From positions 1-64,000 of the forward strand of contig NZ_PJAI02000001.1 of assembly GCF_002843355.2 (NCBI RefSeq): a stretch of DNA of 64,000 nucleotides, in the 5' to 3' direction. Made by a program: the position numbers and the translations under genes. The stretch comes from Colwellia echini (lineage in GTDB: Bacteria > Pseudomonadota > Gammaproteobacteria > Enterobacterales > Alteromonadaceae). Every line of letters starts with the position of its first letter. Positions within the stretch are counted from its first letter, which is position 1. Below the pieces are notes generated by a model. It did not search any database. It saw nothing but the letters and a program-made list of their open reading frames with translations, and was not told the DNA's origin. Positions 36,043 through 45,207 of this stretch are shown here, piece after piece.

Positions 36043-36921
36043 ATGCAGAACTACGCCATCAATAAAATAACTTTCATTACACTAACAATATTAGTTAGTT
36101 TACTCAGTACTAACGTATGGGCAAAATCATCGGTATGGAAAGTAAGTAAGGGCAATAATTATATTTATATTGGCGGAACAGTTCACATTTTACCACTTGC
36201 TGAATTTCCATTGCCGGAAGAGTTTGAGCAAGCATATAAAGATAGTGACAGTATAGTTTTAGAAGCTAAATTACCAGATGAAAGTGATTTTGCTGCGCAA
36301 ATTCAGATGATGCAGCAAATGAGTTATAGCAATGGCAAGAATATTAGTGATTATATTTCTAAAAATACTTATCAGCAATTAAATCAATATGTCGCTAGCT
36401 TAGGTGCTGATTTAAAAATGCTTCAACAATTTAAACCCGGCTTTCTGGTAACTATGCTAACTGTATTAGAAGTACAGCGAGCTGGTTTAGCAGGTGAAGG
36501 GGTTGATAATTTTTATAGTAAGCAAGCAATGAAAGATGGCAAAGCCATTGCCTATTTTGAAACCGCTGAATTTCAAATGAATATGATTGCCAATATGGGG
36601 ATAGGCAATGAAAACAAGTTCATTGAATCAAACCTGAAACAAATGAAAGACTTTAAAAATTTATTTACTGGGCTTATTGCCGCATGGCGAAGTGGTAATG
36701 CACAACAATTAAATAAGTTAGCTATTAAGCCTATGGAAGACGATCCAAAAACCTTAAAGCTAATGCTCACCGATCGTAATAAAAATTGGGTGCAAGATAT
36801 TAATACAATGTTTACTGATAAAGACCGTGAATTTGTTTTAGTGGGAGTGGCTCATTTAGTGGGTAACAATAGTGTTTTATCATTATTGAAAGCGCAAGGC
36901 TATCGCGTAGAGCAAATGTAA
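36043..36921 (+). CDS. TraB/GumN family protein
   Basis: The 292-residue protein has a signal peptide (residues 1-27, cut after WAKS) and the TraB/GumN fold: WKVSKGNNYIYIGGTVHILP (about 32-51) containing the conserved GTxH, an LEAKLP strand, a central AGEGVDNFYSKQAMKDGK and a C-terminal FVLVGVAHLVGNNSVLSLLKAQGY, the second GxxH motif. The two GxxH motifs and a glutamate suggest a metal-dependent hydrolase (Tiki-like), acting in the periplasm here. The substrate is unknown. Preceded by AAGGACATCC and followed by a hairpin terminator. Confidence 0.9.
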   Translation: MQNYAINKITFITLTILVSLLSTNVWAKSSVWKVSKGNNYIYIGGTVHILPLAEFPLPEEFEQAYKDSDSIVLEAKLPDESDFAAQIQMMQQMSYSNGKNISDYISKNTYQQLNQYVASLGADLKMLQQFKPGFLVTMLTVLEVQRAGLAGEGVDNFYSKQAMKDGKAIAYFETAEFQMNMIANMGIGNENKFIESNLKQMKDFKNLFTGLIAAWRSGNAQQLNKLAIKPMEDDPKTLKLMLTDRNKNWVQDINTMFTDKDREFVLVGVAHLVGNNSVLSLLKAQGYRVEQM

Positions 36922-36942
36922 TCTATAGGCGTTAGCTAAGTG

Positions 36943-36973
36943 ACAGGTCAAATGCTATGAGTATTTGACCTGT
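36943..36973 (+). terminator. Hairpin terminator after TraB/GumN gene
   Basis: ACAGGTCAAAT (36943-36953) pairs perfectly with ATTTGACCTGT (36963-36973), followed by ATTTTATTC. It lies 22 bases past the stop. The T-run is interrupted, so efficiency is uncertain. Confidence 0.7.
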
Positions 36974-37048
36974 ATTTTATTCTATATTTTTTAAGTTAAA
37001 GTCTAAACCCAAGTTAAAACCTAGACCTAAACCTATAGTTCTGAAATG

Positions 37049-37573
37049 TTAACGTAAACTATCTTGGTTTATCGCGTCAAAACTCAGTACATCACCACCA
37101 AACTGTTCGGCAAATGCTTGGGCGTCACTTTGTAAGCTGAAGCTTGCCAGAGTTTTACCCATAGCCCCTCTCTTTTCAGAGCCTGTTACATACCAAGCGC
37201 TTTTAGCGTCAATAAAATACTTATCGTCAATACTGTCAGCACCCCAAGGCATCTTACTCATATCGTGCACCATCATTTGGCTAACGTTACGCGTATTTTC
37301 AGGGTCTAAGTAATAACTAAACATATCGCGAGTAGAACAAAACTTATAAACTTTATCGCCTTGCTCTTTTCGAAACACTTCACCTTTAGGGCCATCAAAG
37401 CGGGTAATTAACATGCCGCATAAGTGACATTGATCGCTATTTTCAATAGCTGCGGCTTTATGTACTAAGGTTTGTTGTGCTGGGTTATCTGAACAAGCTG
37501 ACAAAATGAGTAAGAGCAGCCCAGTAAATAAGGTTCGAGTAATAAAACTTACGCGTTGAAATAAAATAAACAT
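37049..37573 (-). CDS. nosL: NosL-type copper lipoprotein
   Basis: NosL is an outer-membrane-anchored or periplasmic lipoprotein that delivers Cu(I) for assembly of the nitrous oxide reductase copper sites. I start at ATG 37573, overlapping the nosY stop in TAATG; the longer ORF begins inside nosY. The 174-residue protein then has a lipoprotein signal with lipobox LSAC (cysteine about residue 27), the Cu-binding region DQCHLCGMLITRFDGPKGEV and KFCSTRDMFSYYL, and methionines (MMVHDMSKMPWG) typical of NosL. Last gene of a nosDFYL operon. Confidence 0.92.
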   Translation of the reverse strand: MFILFQRVSFITRTLFTGLLLLILSACSDNPAQQTLVHKAAAIENSDQCHLCGMLITRFDGPKGEVFRKEQGDKVYKFCSTRDMFSYYLDPENTRNVSQMMVHDMSKMPWGADSIDDKYFIDAKSAWYVTGSEKRGAMGKTLASFSLQSDAQAFAEQFGGDVLSFDAINQDSLR

Positions 37574-38397
37574 TAGAGTTTTTTCCTGTCGAAAATAAAG
37601 AGAGCTAGGGCTAAAGGCAAAGCAACCCAAGCAAGTAATATGCTAAATAACTGACCTTGCGACAATCCCAAATTGAGAGCCGCCGCAAGTGCGCCGTTAA
37701 CCTCGTTAGTATCCAGTCCTGATAGATTCACTAAACGGAAAATATCAGTAGGGTTTAGCATCATTAATTGTGTTAAAGCTGTTTGACTCATGCCTTGATC
37801 ATAGCCAACAAGTAGTGCCAATAAGGCCAAATCAAAAACAAGTGCAAAGCAGAACCAAGTAATCAAGGCAATTCCTGCCGCTTTTGATTTTTCATTGACC
37901 GATAAACTTATTAAGTAGGCAATAGCGATAAAGCTTAAACCTAATAAAATAGCGCTAACAATAAATATTGAAAAATTTTTGATTACTATTATATCACCTA
38001 GTTGAAAATACAATAATATCGCTGATGAGCCAAAACCAAGTAAAGTTGCTAGCGCGATAATACTCCCTTGTCCGATAAATTTACCGAGTAACAATTGGTT
38101 TTTACTTAATGGGTAGGTTAATAACAATAACAGGGTACCGCTTTCTTGTTCGCCAACAAAGCTATCGTAGCTAAGTAATAAGGCGATAAGTGGAATGAGA
38201 AAAACGGTTAAGCTGGCTAAACTGGTAATGGTTGCTGATAGTGAAGTTACTCCTTCAACACCGGATGCCACAGCGCCAAAATAAGTTAAACCAATGGAGC
38301 ATAAGGCAAAAATAAGTGTGATAGAAAAAAGCCAACGATTACGTAAACCATCGTAAAACTCTTTAGAGGCAACTGTTAATATTTGATTCATTAGCAA
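37573..38397 (-). CDS. nosY: NosY-type ABC transporter permease
   Basis: A 274-residue inner membrane permease with six hydrophobic segments (about 22-43, 55-77, 104-128, 139-163, 172-195, 245-267) and the ABC-2 permease features FVGEQESGTLLLLLTYPLSK and LLLGKFIG. With NosF and NosD it forms the NosDFY complex that hands copper to nitrous oxide reductase in the periplasm. It overlaps nosF by seven bases and nosL by one base. Confidence 0.93.
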   Translation of the reverse strand: MLMNQILTVASKEFYDGLRNRWLFSITLIFALCSIGLTYFGAVASGVEGVTSLSATITSLASLTVFLIPLIALLLSYDSFVGEQESGTLLLLLTYPLSKNQLLLGKFIGQGSIIALATLLGFGSSAILLYFQLGDIIVIKNFSIFIVSAILLGLSFIAIAYLISLSVNEKSKAAGIALITWFCFALVFDLALLALLVGYDQGMSQTALTQLMMLNPTDIFRLVNLSGLDTNEVNGALAAALNLGLSQGQLFSILLAWVALPLALALFIFDRKKL

Positions 38398-39350
38398 TTA
38401 CCTTGTTCAGTCAGGCTGTTTTCATTTTTTTGTTTTACGAGTTCATGCTCGGTTAAAAAATGTTGATAAACCTGCTCTAAATTTGCTGTTTCTAGTTGTA
38501 TATCAGTTAAATTTTCATGGTTTACTAATTGCTGCAATACCGCCAACTTTTCCTGTGCAGGTACTAATAGAGTTGAAGTGCTGTTTGCGGCTAAAAAGCA
38601 TTGAAGTGTTTTGTTATTAACTAAAAAATTATTAAGGCCAGATGTTGTTATGGTAACAGGTAATGCTGCTTTTTGGCGTAATTCTGTCAGCGCCCCTATG
38701 GCTAACAACTCCCCAGAAGATAAGATCATAGCTCGGTCAATATGTTGCTCAACACCGGGTAAAACATGTGAGCATAAAATAACACTCGAGCCGTTAGACT
38801 TTAATTGATCAACCGTGCGGTAAAACTCGTGGGTTGCTGTTGGGTCTAATCCTACAGTTGGCTCATCAAGTAATAATAATTTAGGTTCACCGATAAAGGC
38901 TTGCGCTAAACCTAATCGTTGACGCATGCCTTTTGAATAGTGTTTAACAGGACGCTTCATCGCGTGAGTTATCCCTACCTGTTCAAGTAAGTTTACGGCA
39001 TGTTTTTTAGCGTTGCTGCTAGCAAAGCCTTTTAACTTAGCAAAATAACTTAATACTTCTAACCCAGTTAAATGATCATAAAAGCTCACATTTTCAGGTA
39101 AAAAACCTATTTTACTTCGATTATGCCAAGCGGCGTTTGAATCAGGTGCCCTACCCATTACCTCTACCTTGCCAAAGCTAGGCGAGATAACTCCTAAAAT
39201 GAGTTTCATTAGGGTGGTTTTACCTGCGCCGTTATGACCAAATAAACCCATCACTTCGCCTGAATTTAAATCCATAGTGACTGACTTCAATGCATCGAGC
39301 TGTTGGTAACTTTTACCAGCATTGGTAAGTGATACTAGCGGAGTGCTCAT
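38391..39350 (-). CDS. nosF: NosF-type ABC transporter ATP-binding protein
   Basis: The 319-residue ATPase drives the NosDFY copper-maturation transporter. Walker A is GHNGAGKTT (about 38-46), the signature is YSKGMRQRLGLAQA (about 139-152), Walker B is LLLLDEPTVGLDPT (about 158-171) and the switch histidine is in CSHVLPG. The C-terminal extension of about 90 residues (LVPAQEKLAVLQQL, LEQVYQHFLTEHE) is usual for this subgroup. It overlaps nosD by four bases and nosY by seven, so translation is coupled. Confidence 0.95.
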   Translation of the reverse strand: MSTPLVSLTNAGKSYQQLDALKSVTMDLNSGEVMGLFGHNGAGKTTLMKLILGVISPSFGKVEVMGRAPDSNAAWHNRSKIGFLPENVSFYDHLTGLEVLSYFAKLKGFASSNAKKHAVNLLEQVGITHAMKRPVKHYSKGMRQRLGLAQAFIGEPKLLLLDEPTVGLDPTATHEFYRTVDQLKSNGSSVILCSHVLPGVEQHIDRAMILSSGELLAIGALTELRQKAALPVTITTSGLNNFLVNNKTLQCFLAANSTSTLLVPAQEKLAVLQQLVNHENLTDIQLETANLEQVYQHFLTEHELVKQKNENSLTEQGNC

Positions 39351-40723
39351 AATTTATCCTTTAGGCTTGTACTATCCTGATTTACTGTGATAACAGGAGG
39401 GTTCATCAACGGGTAACTGTCTTTAATTCCCTGTGGTTTAAGTACTGGAAACTGTCTTTGTATCCAACGTAAAATCAAAATAGCGGGACTGTCTATAATC
39501 ACCTGCATTTCAGGGTACTGCCAAGCAAGCTTGTCAATATTATCGTTTGGTTCAAAAACGGTATCGCCGATACCATCATTGTTTATATCCCAGCCTAAAT
39601 AATTACTCCAGTAATTACCGCTGTGGTTATGACTCCAATGTTGTTTGTTATTAGACACATATTTAACTGGGGTAGGATTATCAATGAAACTATTATTAAA
39701 TATTTTACTGTTTTCAGAGCCGGCGGTAAGGTGAATACCAATTTCTGCGTTAGTAATAATATTGTTTTTGAGGGTGTTAAAACTAGAATTGTAGATAAAT
39801 AAGCCCTTACCCTCTCTACCTTGTGCTTTTTTTCCTGGATTCGGCCAAACATTTTTAATGTGGTTGTTGTTCAACGTTGACTCGGTAAGAAAATTTAGCA
39901 AGAAACCATAATCTTCGCTATTGAAAGTTTTATTCCCCGTTACGGTTAAATGATTAGAGCTCATTAAGGCATATCCTGCATCGGTTTGGTAAGCGATATT
40001 ATTTATTAATGAGTCGTGTTCAGAATACATGTAATGTACGCCGTAACGTAAATGGTGCACTGTATTTTGTTCGATAATATTATTTTCGCTTGAAATAATA
40101 TAAATACCATCACGTGTTTCGCTGATCTCGTTATGAAAAACATGGTTGTTCATACCCTTGGTAATTTGAATGCCGTTACCTCTATCAGCTGAAGATAGTG
40201 CTAGATTTCCCTTGATACGGTTATAGCTAACTGTAGAGTTATCTATTTGTTCTAACCAGATACCAAAGCCATCACCTATTATTAAATTATGAAGAATAGT
40301 TATATTCAATGCAGGGGAGTCGTCTATTTTATGGGACGAATAAATACCAGAATTTTGCGCAGTTAAATCATCACCCCAATTAATAATCGTGAGGTTTTCT
40401 ATCGTAATATTAGAATTTTTGAGCCACAAACCATGTCGAATATTCTGTGCATCAATAATCACCGCTTTATTATTTTTTGGAGTTGACGGATCGCCACGTA
40501 AGGTGATTTGTTTTTCAATGATGAAATTGCCAAAATACACTCCTGATTTTAGGGTAATAACATCACCATCTTGGCTGTTATCTAAAACATCTTGTAAGTT
40601 ATTAGCGGGCGATATGAGGTACTCTTGCGCAGATAATTGTTGCCCGTGAAGGATCAGGAAAAACACTAAAGCAACTAATAAATTAGTGAATGGGCGAACA
40701 ATGATTTTAGACACGACAAACAA
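39347..40723 (-). CDS. nosD: NosD-type periplasmic copper-assembly protein
   Basis: The 458-residue protein has a signal peptide (hydrophobic 13-27, cut after LSAQ) and a right-handed beta-helix of CASH/PbH1 repeats (TIENLTIINWG, NNHVFHNEISETRDGIYII, NNIIEQNTVHHLRYGVHYMYSEHDSLINN split), ending with NYWSNYLGWDINNDGIGDT. NosD binds NosFY in the periplasm and matures the CuZ site of nitrous oxide reductase. In normal clusters nosZ lies directly upstream; here 360 bases upstream is a terminator and a glutaminase gene, with no nosZ or nosR remnant that I can see. Confidence 0.94.
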   Translation of the reverse strand: MFVVSKIIVRPFTNLLVALVFFLILHGQQLSAQEYLISPANNLQDVLDNSQDGDVITLKSGVYFGNFIIEKQITLRGDPSTPKNNKAVIIDAQNIRHGLWLKNSNITIENLTIINWGDDLTAQNSGIYSSHKIDDSPALNITILHNLIIGDGFGIWLEQIDNSTVSYNRIKGNLALSSADRGNGIQITKGMNNHVFHNEISETRDGIYIISSENNIIEQNTVHHLRYGVHYMYSEHDSLINNIAYQTDAGYALMSSNHLTVTGNKTFNSEDYGFLLNFLTESTLNNNHIKNVWPNPGKKAQGREGKGLFIYNSSFNTLKNNIITNAEIGIHLTAGSENSKIFNNSFIDNPTPVKYVSNNKQHWSHNHSGNYWSNYLGWDINNDGIGDTVFEPNDNIDKLAWQYPEMQVIIDSPAILILRWIQRQFPVLKPQGIKDSYPLMNPPVITVNQDSTSLKDKL

Positions 40724-41082
40724 GGTAATAATTCTTTAAAATTTATCTAAAACAGTAATTAAAAGGATCATAACATTTTTTTGTGAAAGCCTCGCTCTCG
40801 AATAAAAATTTGTTGTTCGGAATACGCATTGAGGTGCATGAGTTTAATTTTCAGATAAAAGTAGCAATGCAAGGTCTTATGAAAGGCATCTAACAAACGG
40901 TTGAATTCAAAACATAAAAAAGCCTGTACTTTCAATATATCGAAAAGACAGGCTTTTTGTTTTCTGGCTTGGGAGAGGTACACCAGAAAACTGTTACGTA
41001 ATTATTATAGTCTATATTTTAAAATTTGTACTTTTGTACATAAAAGGCATTATTAATTTGAGCTAGTAGCTAGAACCAGCAC
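40724..41082. other. 359-bp intergenic region between nosD and glutaminase genes
   Basis: It holds the terminator at 40917-40958 and, between that and nosD, about 190 bases that must carry the nosD promoter. A TTGAATTCAA palindrome (40901-40910) is present, but it lacks the TTGAT-N4-ATCAA spacing of an FNR box. A 71-codon minus-strand ORF (40768-40983) crosses the terminator and is not believed. No nosZ remnant was seen. Confidence 0.5.
40917..40958. terminator. Terminator after glutaminase gene
   Basis: AAAAAGCCTGT (40917-40927) pairs perfectly with ACAGGCTTTTT (40948-40958). The 20-base interior can form an inner CTTT/AAAG stem. T-runs on both strands make it bidirectional; on the minus strand it ends the porin-glutaminase operon. 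Confidence 0.9.
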
Positions 41083-42084
41083 TTAGAATATATTTGCATG
41101 CAGTTTTTCAGCGATATAGTCTATAGCTTGTTGTGCACGAATACTGTTACCGGCAGCGTCAAGTCGAGGTGAGAATACGGCAACGGCAAACTGACCAGGA
41201 GATACGGCAATAATACCACCACCAACTCCACTTTTAGCAGGTAAACCAACTTGATAAGCCCATTGACCACTGTCTTCATATAAACCTGCTGTAGTCATTA
41301 CGGCTAATACACGGGCAACATTATCGCTGCTCATTATGCGCTTTCCTGTTAATGGATGAACACCATTATTAGCAAATACAGAGGCCATAACGGCTAAGTC
41401 TTTAGCTGTAACCGCAACCGAACATTGGCGAGTATAAATATCGAGATTTAAGTCTACATCACCATAAAATCTGTCGTAAGACACTAATAATTCGGCAATT
41501 GCACGGTTATGGCTATTGGTATCGGTTTCTGATTTATAAACATCTTCTAAAACGCTTAATTTACGGTTAGCAAATGTATTGTACCAACCTGAAAGTGCTG
41601 ACCATTTAGTTTTGTCATCATTACCATCAAGCAAACTTACCGTGGCCATCGCACCAGCGTTCACTAATGGGTTAACACTGCGCGCAGGGTTTTGTTCAAT
41701 AGCGGTAACTGAATTAAAGGCTAAACCTGTTGCATTAACTCCAACCTTATCAAGAATAGTTTGTGAACCTTTTTCTTCCATGGCTAAGGCTAAAGTGAAT
41801 ACTTTAGAAATAGATTGAATTGAGAAAGACTGGTCAACATCACCTTTGGTATAAACTTTACCGTCATGTGTTACTAAAGCTAAACCAAAATAAGCTGAGT
41901 CTACTTTAGCCAGTGCTGGAATATAATCTGCGTTTTTACCGGGGTTTTTTTGAATAAACTTACCGTAAGCGTCATCTAAAACAGTTTGAATTTGTGCTGT
42001 TTGTGGCGCTTTTGCATGTAGTGGACTTACAAAAACCAAGACCAATATTTGTAGACTAATGATTGCGTAGTTACTTAATTTCAT
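41083..42084 (-). CDS. glsA: Exported glutaminase
   Basis: Glutaminase hydrolyses glutamine to glutamate and ammonia. The 333-residue protein contains the serine-lysine catalytic pair in QSISKVF (about 90-96), the conserved VNPLVNAGAMATVSLL (about 140-155), SETDTNSHNRAIAELLVSY and KSGVGGGIIAVSPGQFA (about 279-295). Unlike E. coli GlsA/GlsB it begins with a hydrophobic segment and AKA cut site (IISLQILVLVFVSPLHAKA), so it is predicted to be periplasmic. It is 15 bases after a DcaP-type porin gene on the same strand, which suggests uptake and deamidation of external glutamine as one function (inference). Confidence 0.93.
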   Translation of the reverse strand: MKLSNYAIISLQILVLVFVSPLHAKAPQTAQIQTVLDDAYGKFIQKNPGKNADYIPALAKVDSAYFGLALVTHDGKVYTKGDVDQSFSIQSISKVFTLALAMEEKGSQTILDKVGVNATGLAFNSVTAIEQNPARSVNPLVNAGAMATVSLLDGNDDKTKWSALSGWYNTFANRKLSVLEDVYKSETDTNSHNRAIAELLVSYDRFYGDVDLNLDIYTRQCSVAVTAKDLAVMASVFANNGVHPLTGKRIMSSDNVARVLAVMTTAGLYEDSGQWAYQVGLPAKSGVGGGIIAVSPGQFAVAVFSPRLDAAGNSIRAQQAIDYIAEKLHANIF

Positions 42085-42099
42085 TATATAAATTCCTTA

Positions 42100-43515
42100 T
42101 TAATATTTAAAACCGACAGAAGCTTGAATTCTAAAATCATCTGCTTCATAAGTAGATTTACTTTGTATATCACCATACTGAAACTCAACACCTGTTTTTA
42201 CTTGCACCGTTGGAGACCAAATCACGTTTACACTTGTGTAAGTACTGTCTTTAATCGAAAGGGCTTTTTGTGTGTCAAGGTTATCAACTTTTAAATAACT
42301 GTAACCAATCGCACTACTCCATTTGGGCGCCCATTGTTTGTTGTAGTATGCGAAACCACCTGCAACAGGAATAGCTACTAAATTGCCACTGAGATCTATA
42401 CCCGCATCAACACCACCAGTTTCTCCATTGTAATAACTACAACAAGTGTCATTAACATAACGACCAATACCTTCACCATAAATAAATTGATATTGAATTG
42501 AGTCCTTTTCAAGTACGTTAATTAGCCCTGATACATTAACACCCCAGCCTATGGTGGAGTCTTTGGCTGTTGTTGTTTCATAACCGAGTTTTCGTAATAT
42601 CATTGCTGATTTTATGTAACCAAAATTACCACTATGTAAATAAGCCGCGGTAATGTCAGGTAACTCATTAGTGTTATCATTGTTGTAAGCGTCGTTTCCA
42701 ACATTAACTGAGGATGGAATAGCAAAATCACTATATGATTTTTCAACCGTAAATATAATACGGCCGTTTTTACTTACCGCCGTGTTGTAACGTACTTGGG
42801 GTTGGCGTACAAACACCATAGAGTTAGGTCCCCAATACTCTAAAACATTGGGGAATGATTTTATGTCCATAAAACCGGTGAAAGTTTGGCCGGCACCAAA
42901 GTCACCAACTTCAGCCCACAACTGAGTTAAATGAAAACCTGCATCGCCATCAGGATTGAAAAAATCAAATTCAAAAAGTGTAGTTATTGGACCATAAACG
43001 CTTGGTGTATAGCTTTTCAATGAAAATTTAGATTGACCAACAGTGAGTAAGGTATCGTCTTTCACCACATTCTCTTCATAGGCGATTGAAGAGGGTTGAA
43101 AGCCGGCACGGTTGGTCATTTCGCCATTGTTATACATAGCATCCAACCAAATTTGACCACCAAGTTGTAGCGTTGTATCACTATTACTTAGCTTAATACT
43201 TTTATCTGGGGCAGCGAATTCATGACTCGCTCGTTGATCGGTTTGTGGCATATTTATCAATATGATGTCGTTTTCTATGCTTGTTTCTTCGATGGTATCC
43301 TGAGTATTTGTTAAGCCTTGTTTTTGAATTTGCTGCTCTAGTTCTTGTAAGCGCTGCTCTAAGCTTTGAATACGTTTTTGGTCTGTTTGCTGTTCAGCTT
43401 GTTGGCTATAAGCGTTTATAGAGCAAAGTAAACTAAGAGTGACTAAGCTAAGCGACAATGGTTTTACTGCACTAAAGCGTTTAGAATGTGGTTTTATTTG
43501 AGCGTGATTAAGCAT
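42100..43515 (-). CDS. DcaP-type trimeric outer membrane porin
   Basis: I place the start at ATG 43515 because GAGG lies about nine bases upstream; the ATG at 43527 lacks a site. The 471-residue protein has a signal peptide (cut near NAYSQQ), a periplasmic coiled coil (RIQSLEQRLQELEQQIQKQG, about 46-65) typical of DcaP/OprP-like trimeric porins, and a beta-barrel with KSFPNVLEYWGPNSMVFVRQPQVRY (split) and FGAGQTFTGFMD, ending ASVGFKY with terminal aromatic. DcaP porins take up negatively charged small molecules such as dicarboxylates. Cotranscribed with the exported glutaminase. Confidence 0.88.
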   Translation of the reverse strand: MLNHAQIKPHSKRFSAVKPLSLSLVTLSLLCSINAYSQQAEQQTDQKRIQSLEQRLQELEQQIQKQGLTNTQDTIEETSIENDIILINMPQTDQRASHEFAAPDKSIKLSNSDTTLQLGGQIWLDAMYNNGEMTNRAGFQPSSIAYEENVVKDDTLLTVGQSKFSLKSYTPSVYGPITTLFEFDFFNPDGDAGFHLTQLWAEVGDFGAGQTFTGFMDIKSFPNVLEYWGPNSMVFVRQPQVRYNTAVSKNGRIIFTVEKSYSDFAIPSSVNVGNDAYNNDNTNELPDITAAYLHSGNFGYIKSAMILRKLGYETTTAKDSTIGWGVNVSGLINVLEKDSIQYQFIYGEGIGRYVNDTCCSYYNGETGGVDAGIDLSGNLVAIPVAGGFAYYNKQWAPKWSSAIGYSYLKVDNLDTQKALSIKDSTYTSVNVIWSPTVQVKTGVEFQYGDIQSKSTYEADDFRIQASVGFKY

Positions 43516-43830
43516 ATACAACCTCATGTAGTTGGATTAGTTGGGTGTTATTGTTCAGGTAATGATTAGCTAGGTAGTAATTAGTTAAACGGTTAGTGGA
43601 TAGATTATTGTTGAATAAAATATATTTAGCGAACTTATGCTGAGTTTGCGTCGTTAGATGGGCGTTATTAAGTGGTGTTAACTCAATGAAAGCTAAATTG
43701 AATAGACGTTTTAAGCTGATTTTCAGATTGAGTAATAAAAATGAAAAGATAATCATTGTCGCGCTATCCGTGTGCAAATTACTTTACCTTACATTACCTT
43801 AATTATGGAATAAAACAAATGATTATTAGT

Positions 43831-43953
43831 TAACCTGAGTTAGGGATAAGCAAAGTGCTACAACAGCCTTATTTATCCGTTTTCTCGCCTTGAAGGGCAA
43901 TAACTAAAACTTTTGTAGATGCATGAGTACAAACTAGTTGATATTAATTTATA
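43831..43953. mobile_element. Truncated copy of the 196-bp repeat element
   Basis: Begins TAACCTGAGTTAGGGATAAG, continues with the conserved GCAAAGTGCTACAACAGCC and later TTGTAGATGCATGAGTACAA and AGTTGATATTA, all found in the complete element (reverse orientation). It breaks off before the right inverted end, close to the tyrS terminator. Confidence 0.82.
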
Positions 43954-43963
43954 GCAAAAAAAA

Positions 43964-43985
43964 AACGACCACCGTGGTGATCGTT
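43964..43985 (-). terminator. Terminator after tyrS
   Basis: On the minus strand AACGATCAC pairs with GTGGTCGTT (one U-G pair) over a short loop and is followed by nine T residues (RC of 43956-43964). It lies 22 bases past the tyrS stop. Confidence 0.88.
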
Positions 43986-44007
43986 CCTATACTAACCTTT
44001 AAATTAT

Positions 44008-45207
44008 TTAGTTAACGGTAATACGAGCAAACTTACGCTTACCTACTTGGTAAACGGCAGTGGTTCCTGCGTTAACAACTAAGCTGCGGTCGGTAATCTT
44101 ATCACCTTCAATTTTAGCCGCACCTTGTTTGATCATTCTAAACGCATCCGATGTACTGCCTACTAAACCAGCCTCTTTTAGTAAGTTAGCAATCGCTATT
44201 TCACCATTTTCAGCCGTTATAGTTAGCTCAGGCATTTCATCGGGCATAGCACCTTTTTGAAAACGATTGATAAACTCTTCATGTGCCGCTTGTGCAGCAG
44301 CTTCATCGTGAAATCGGGCAATAAGCTCTTTTGCTAAATCAATTTTCACATCACGTGGGTTTTTACCGTTTTCAATATCCGTTTTATAGCTCTCAATTAC
44401 CGCTAGTGGTTTAAAGCTTAGTAATTCGTAGTAACGCCACATTAATACGTCAGAAATTGACATGATTTTACCGAACATATCGGTAGGACTATCAGTAATA
44501 CCAATGTAGTTACCTAAAGATTTAGACATTTTTTGTACGCCGTCTAAGCCTTCAAGTAATGGCATCATTAAAACAGTTTGCGGACGTTGACCTTCAGATT
44601 TTTGTAATTCACGACCCATGAGTAGGTTGAATTTTTGATCGGTTCCACCCAGCTCAACATCAGCTTCAAGAGCTACAGAATCCCAGCCTTGTACTAACGG
44701 GTACATAAATTCATGAATAGCAATAGCTTGACCATTAGCGTAACGCTTTTTAAAATCGTCACGTTCCATCATGCGAGCAACAGTTTGGCGAGAAGCAAGT
44801 TGTAACATACCTGCCGCACCCATTTTATCCATCCAAGTAGAGTTAAAGGCAACTGTAGTTTTAGCAGGATCTAATATCTTAAATACTTGCTCTTTATAAG
44901 TTTCAGCGTTAGCTAATACATCTTCTTTGGTTAACGGTTTACGGGTAACGTTTTTACCTGTTGGATCGCCAATCATGCCAGTAAAGTCACCAATCAAGAA
45001 AATAACTTCATGACCTAACTGTTGAAACTGACGTAATTTATTAATTAAAACGGTATGACCTAAATGTAAATCTGGCGCTGTAGGATCAAAACCCGCTTTA
45101 ATTTTAAGCGGCTTGCCTGTTTTAAGTTTTGTTAATAACTCTTCTTCAACTAAAATTTCTTCTGCGCCGCGTTTAAGCTCGGCAAATGCTTGGTTAACAT
45201 CGGTCAT
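44008..45207 (-). CDS. tyrS: Tyrosyl-tRNA synthetase (TyrZ/TyrRS2 type)
   Basis: Charges tRNA-Tyr. The 399-residue class I synthetase has the signature DLHLGH (about 46-51, HIGH equivalent), [13 protein letters not shown] (about 73-85), tyrosine-binding [24 protein letters not shown] (about 230-234) and a C-terminal S4 RNA-binding domain ([16 protein letters not shown]). The length and sequence style indicate the second TyrRS subgroup common in marine gammaproteobacteria. It is divergent in this segment from the M23/anmK pair, a usual neighbourhood, with a CheZ-like gene inserted between. Confidence 0.96.
   Translation of the reverse strand: MTDVNQAFAELKRGAEEILVEEELLTKLKTGKPLKIKAGFDPTAPDLHLGHTVLINKLRQFQQLGHEVIFLIGDFTGMIGDPTGKNVTRKPLTKEDVLANAETYKEQVFKILDPAKTTVAFNSTWMDKMGAAGMLQLASRQTVARMMERDDFKKRYANGQAIAIHEFMYPLVQGWDSVALEADVELGGTDQKFNLLMGRELQKSEGQRPQTVLMMPLLEGLDGVQKMSKSLGNYIGITDSPTDMFGKIMSISDVLMWRYYELLSFKPLAVIESYKTDIENGKNPRDVKIDLAKELIARFHDEAAAQAAHEEFINRFQKGAMPDEMPELTITAENGEIAIANLLKEAGLVGSTSDAFRMIKQGAAKIEGDKITDRSLVVNAGTTAVYQVGKRKFARITVN

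Larger units (their letters stand above)
43516..44007. other. 492-bp region between porin and tyrS genes
   Basis: It contains the porin leader, a truncated repeat element (43831-43953) and the tyrS terminator (43964-43985). An 89-codon minus-strand ORF at 43508-43777 is leucine- and asparagine-rich, overlaps the porin start and lacks a ribosome binding site, so I do not call it. Otherwise the 300 bases next to the porin gene hold only AT-rich sequence. Confidence 0.5.

Noticed and set aside
40901-40910. TTGAATTCAA as an FNR/NnrR box for nosD
   Set aside because: The palindrome lacks the four-base spacer of TTGAT-N4-ATCAA and is short enough to occur by chance in AT-rich DNA.
40768-40983. 71-codon minus-strand ORF between nosD and glutaminase genes
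   Set aside because: It runs straight through a perfect terminator hairpin and has no recognisable protein features; not a nosZ remnant.
43508-43777. 89-codon minus-strand ORF upstream of the porin
   Set aside because: Leucine- and asparagine-rich, no ribosome binding site, overlaps the porin start; it looks like open AT-rich leader.
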